Assembly: GCF_024623455.1 (NCBI RefSeq)
Contig: NZ_JANIPJ010000007.1
Span: 124,001 to 188,000 of the forward strand
Reading direction: 5' to 3'
DNA length: 64,000 bases
Source: Paenibacillus soyae
GTDB taxonomy: Bacteria > Bacillota > Bacilli > Paenibacillales > Paenibacillaceae
Shown here: positions 61,405 to 64,000 of the stretch, piece by piece
Layout: each line of letters opens with the position of its first letter
Position numbering within the stretch: position 1 is the first letter of the stretch
Program-made: the position numbers and the translations under genes
Notes under the pieces: model-generated
Databases searched by the model: none
What the model was told of the DNA's origin: nothing
Seen by the model: only the letters and a program-made list of their open reading frames with translations

Positions 61405-62814
61405 GTGAAAAACAAAAACGTCATGCTGATTCTTAGCCTTATGCTCGCCATCGTCACCGTCCTCAGCGCCTGCGGCAATTCGGGCAATTCGGGCAGCAAC
61501 TACGGCAACAACCCGGAAAGCGGCAGCTCCGCGGTTCCGAGCAACGCGCAAGGCGGCGGCAAGTCCGAAGAGCAAGTCACGATCAAATATTACAACTGGG
61601 ACAACGAAGCGACGGCTCCGAACACCCGCGCCATGCTGGACGAATTCGAAGCGGCGAACCCGAACATCAAGGTCGAGCACGTTGTGCTCGTGCCGGGCAA
61701 CTCGGTCGAGATGCTGAAGAAGCTGGACTTCCTCATCTCCTCGGGCGAAGCGATCGACGTCATCAGCGTTCCTAGCTTGGACGCGGTCGTGGAGAGAGCC
61801 TCCAGAGGCGCGCTCGAGCCGCTGAACAAGTACTATGAGGCCGAGGGACTGGTGGCGGAGGATGAATATTACGTCAACCCGCAAATCGACGGCCAGTACT
61901 ACGGCATGCAGAACACGACGACCTACCAATTTATCCTGCTGAACAAAAACGCGCTGGACGAGGCCGGCCTTCCGATTCCGACTTACGGCTGGACATGGGA
62001 CGACTTCCGCGAGTACGCGAAGAAGCTGAACAAAGGCGAAGGCGTCGACAAACGTTACGGCAGCTACTTCCACACATGGGAGCTGTACATGAACCCGCCG
62101 GCTCAGACGGTCATGCGCAACCCGTTCCGTTACGAAGACGGCACGACCAACTTCTCCGATCCGACATACAAATATTTCTTCCAGCTCCGCAAGGACATGG
62201 AGGCGATCGACCAATCGGCCAAGCCGTATGCGGACGTACTGGCGGCCAAGCTGAACTACCGTACCGAGTTCTTTAACGACGATGCCGCGATGGTTCTGTC
62301 CGGCAGCTGGATGGTTCCGGATCCGGGCAACCTGGAGCAATACCCGCATGACTTCGTGACGGCCTTCGCGCCGGTGCCGCTTCCTCCGGCAAGCGCGCAG
62401 CCGAAGGATTACGAAGGCGGCAAATATTTCGTAGGCGGCGGCCATCTGACAATGGGCGCGACCTCCAAGCACAAAGAAGCGTCCTTCAAGCTGATGCGTT
62501 TCATGACGACGACCGATTCCGAGCACCGCACGGAGTTCTCCGGCTGGAAGAAAGCCGACTCGACCGCGCTGCTTGACCGCCTCATCGGCGAGAACAAAAA
62601 CATGTACGACGTGGAATCGCTGAAAAACACTTTGTTCGGCGAAAGCATCGAATACCTCGACGCGTCCCAAGTGGTGACCACGTTCGGCTCGCAGCTCGCG
62701 AAGGTGCTGGCCGACAACTTCAGTAAGTTTATGCTGGGCAGCGACTCGGTGGACGATATCCAGAAGGCGATGGCCGAGGAAGCGACGAAAGTGATCGAAG
62801 AAAATACGAAGTAA
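61405..62814 (+). CDS. Extracellular solute-binding lipoprotein of the second CUT1 importer
   Basis: The 469-residue lipoprotein has the signal MKNKNVMLILSLMLAIVTVLSAC with lipobox VLSAC and a Gly/Asn/Ser linker. The mature CUT1 sugar-binding fold follows (VTIKYYNWDNEATAPNTRAMLDEFEAANPNIKVEHV, SGEAIDVISVPSLDAVVERA). The ligand is unknown. It starts at GTG after GGGGGAAGAG; codons upstream lack a ribosome binding site. A separate motif at 61289 suggests its own promoter, allowing excess binding protein. Confidence 0.92.
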   Translation: MKNKNVMLILSLMLAIVTVLSACGNSGNSGSNYGNNPESGSSAVPSNAQGGGKSEEQVTIKYYNWDNEATAPNTRAMLDEFEAANPNIKVEHVVLVPGNSVEMLKKLDFLISSGEAIDVISVPSLDAVVERASRGALEPLNKYYEAEGLVAEDEYYVNPQIDGQYYGMQNTTTYQFILLNKNALDEAGLPIPTYGWTWDDFREYAKKLNKGEGVDKRYGSYFHTWELYMNPPAQTVMRNPFRYEDGTTNFSDPTYKYFFQLRKDMEAIDQSAKPYADVLAAKLNYRTEFFNDDAAMVLSGSWMVPDPGNLEQYPHDFVTAFAPVPLPPASAQPKDYEGGKYFVGGGHLTMGATSKHKEASFKLMRFMTTTDSEHRTEFSGWKKADSTALLDRLIGENKNMYDVESLKNTLFGESIEYLDASQVVTTFGSQLAKVLADNFSKFMLGSDSVDDIQKAMAEEATKVIEENTK

Positions 62815-62841
62815 GGCGGCTGCAGAGCCGTCTCTAAAAAA

Positions 62842-62881
62842 GGCATCTACTCCAGATTTGCGGGGGTAGATGTCTTTTTTG
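62842..62881 (+). terminator. Intrinsic terminator after the second binding protein
   Basis: GGCATCTAC (62842-62850) pairs with GTAGATGTC (62866-62874) and is followed by seven T. Confidence 0.82.
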
Positions 62882-62908
62882 TTGACCGGTACGATTGCCG
62901 CGGCGGCT

Positions 62909-63094
62909 TAACGGAACGGAAAGACGTTATTCGCCGGAAAATGAGAGCTTTTGGGGAGCTTGCGGAACTGAGCGCCTTTATTTCACGCGATTCGACTAGA
63001 TTTACCTTTGAAACGGGCAAATAACGGCGTACAGTTCCGTTACCTTGAAAAAAATGCTTTTTTATGCGAAATAAGGTCCCTCATTTCCGTAAGC
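62909..63094. repeat. Four-unit palindromic element, copy B
   Basis: This copy repeats the arrangement of copy A: forward units start at 62909 and 62961, reverse units end at 63042 and 63092/63094. Units again read near AACGGAACT-N6-CGTTAT. It occupies most of the 464-base gap between the terminator and the sensor kinase, where no gene is seen. Confidence 0.8.
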
Positions 63095-63179
63095 AGCCAG
63101 AGTATGACTGACACAGCCATAGCGAATCCGGCAGCGCCGCGGCGGTTTCGACGATCGCGGAGCGCTTTTTCTCGCGAAA

Positions 63180-63222
63180 AGTAAAAATTTTACCCCCAAA
63201 GACAAAAAATCGCACTATCTAA
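63180..63222. promoter_or_regulatory. Possible regulator site before the second sensor kinase
   Basis: GTAAAAATTTTAC (63181-63193) is a perfect palindrome, and AGACAAAAAATCGC follows about 20 bases later. The pair resembles the direct repeats before the importer genes. Confidence 0.4.
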
Positions 63223-63278
63223 GGCAAGGCTCGCTCCCTATAATGAGGGGTATAACCGACCAGCCAAAGGGTGAAACG

Positions 63279-64000
63279 ATGAAGAGACTATTCCGCAGCA
63301 CGTACTACAGCAAAATTCAAGTGTCGTTCATCCTTCTCATTCTGCTTCCGATCGTTACGGTCACGATCATTTCGTACACGGTGAACCGGAACGCGAGCAT
63401 GGACAATATCGCGCTGTCGAATAAGAGCATATTGCAGCTTATGGAGCAGGATATCGAGGAGACGGTCAGCGATCTGGCTTACGCCTCTCTCATTTTCGTC
63501 GAAAATGATCTGCTGAAGCCTTATTACAAGCACTACGCGGAGCTGGACGGCATTAGCAACTTCCAGGATTACGAGATTTACAGCGGCATCGAAAGCCTGC
63601 TGAACCTCGTGTCGTTCAAAGCGTCGCCCAATCATATTCATCTGTTTATCGCCAACGAGAAAGGGCTGATCATCTCGACTCCCGGCTTCTTCGCAAGGGG
63701 GAAGAGCATCGATGAGCTCGAGGATCATTGGAAGCAGATTCAAGCCAAAGATAATTTGGCCAATTCAAGCCATTTCCAATGGCTCGGCGCCGTCTCGTCG
63801 GAGAGTTATCCGGAGAAGTTTTTTTACGGGACGCGGGTCATCCGCGACACGGGAACGGGCCGCGTGCTGGCCGTGCTCAACATTGGCATTTCCGAAAACT
63901 ATTTCAAAGAATTGTTTGATCCGATCAAGACGGGCAAGTTCGCCTTGTTCAACAGCGACGGCGAGCTGTTCGCCGGATCGCCGGACGTGAGCTTATCGGC
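63279..64000 (+). CDS. YesM-type sensor histidine kinase, N-terminal part only
   Basis: The frame is open to the right edge (240 codons). It starts MKRLFRSTYYSKIQVSFILLILLPIVTVTIISY with one membrane span (about residues 15-33), followed by an extracellular double-Cache-like sensor region (LMEQDIEETVSDLAYASLIFVEND, HIHLFIANEKGLIISTPGFFA, FALFNSDGELFAGSPDVS). This is the N-terminal half of a YesM-type sensor kinase. Position next to the second importer fits its sensing role. The kinase domain is beyond the window. The ATG follows AAAGGGTG. Confidence 0.82.
   Translation, partial: MKRLFRSTYYSKIQVSFILLILLPIVTVTIISYTVNRNASMDNIALSNKSILQLMEQDIEETVSDLAYASLIFVENDLLKPYYKHYAELDGISNFQDYEIYSGIESLLNLVSFKASPNHIHLFIANEKGLIISTPGFFARGKSIDELEDHWKQIQAKDNLANSSHFQWLGAVSSESYPEKFFYGTRVIRDTGTGRVLAVLNIGISENYFKELFDPIKTGKFALFNSDGELFAGSPDVSLS

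Noticed and set aside
61267-62670. A 467-codon minus-strand frame opposite the second binding protein
   Set aside because: It is an antisense shadow without start signals or domains.

Overview
The window looks like a chromosomal segment of an endospore-forming Firmicute of the Paenibacillaceae (Paenibacillus/Cohnella type). This rests on a germinant-receptor operon, a CotB-like coat protein, a FapR operator at fabI, a yybP-ykoY riboswitch before terC, two carbohydrate ABC importers paired with YesM/YesN-type two-component genes and lacking their own ATPase, strong AGGAGG-type ribosome binding sites and frequent GTG/TTG starts. No rRNA, tRNA, prophage or CRISPR was seen.

Layout. 1-2.4 kb: a cut-off CBS protein, an unknown protein, a divergent clpP paralogue and an ECF sigma factor. 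2.5-6 kb: a minus-strand run encoding a CotB-like coat protein with a giant Gly/Asn repeat tail, a small membrane peptide, an ArsB/NhaD-type permease and a three-module Sm-like protein. 6.2-8.4 kb: a homospermidine-synthase-like dehydrogenase and a HAD phosphatase. 8.5-17.1 kb, minus strand: a MalT-like regulator, then the tight run SNF2 helicase, gluconate-type kinase, WYL regulator. 17.2-20.5 kb: an ECF sigma operon ending in a pentapeptide/DinB/GyrI-like fusion. 20.5-29.2 kb: mainly stress and housekeeping genes (LLM oxidoreductase behind a tandem operator, M15 peptidase, ring-cleaving dioxygenase, thioredoxin, Mn riboswitch-terC-tdk, FapR-controlled fabI, RNase H-like YkuK). 29.4-38 kb: the first ABC importer, its YesN/YesM pair, a MEKHLA protein and a DUF72 protein. 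38-40.2 kb: an AT-richer island with two repeat arrays flanking a degenerate IS1595-type transposase. 40.3-43.5 kb: a DUF4358/MBOAT/DHHW surface O-acylation operon. 43.7-49.2 kb: thrC, then an AraC regulator facing a Gfo/Idh dehydrogenase and two TIM-barrel isomerases. 49.3-53.4 kb: a four-gene germination receptor. 53.5-59.3 kb: ppaC, rocA, a YdjM-like protein, a small basic protein, LysR and F420-oxidoreductase-like genes. 59.4-64 kb: the second ABC importer and the start of its sensor kinase.

The two importers probably borrow a shared MsmX-type ATPase. The importer genes and sensor gene of the second system share an upstream motif that could be its AraC-type response-regulator site. Least explained are the coat-protein/peptide/permease operon, the sigma/fusion operon, and two intergenic elements of identical four-unit palindromic geometry at 56.5 and 62.9 kb. 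All assignments come from reading the sequence; no database search was possible.
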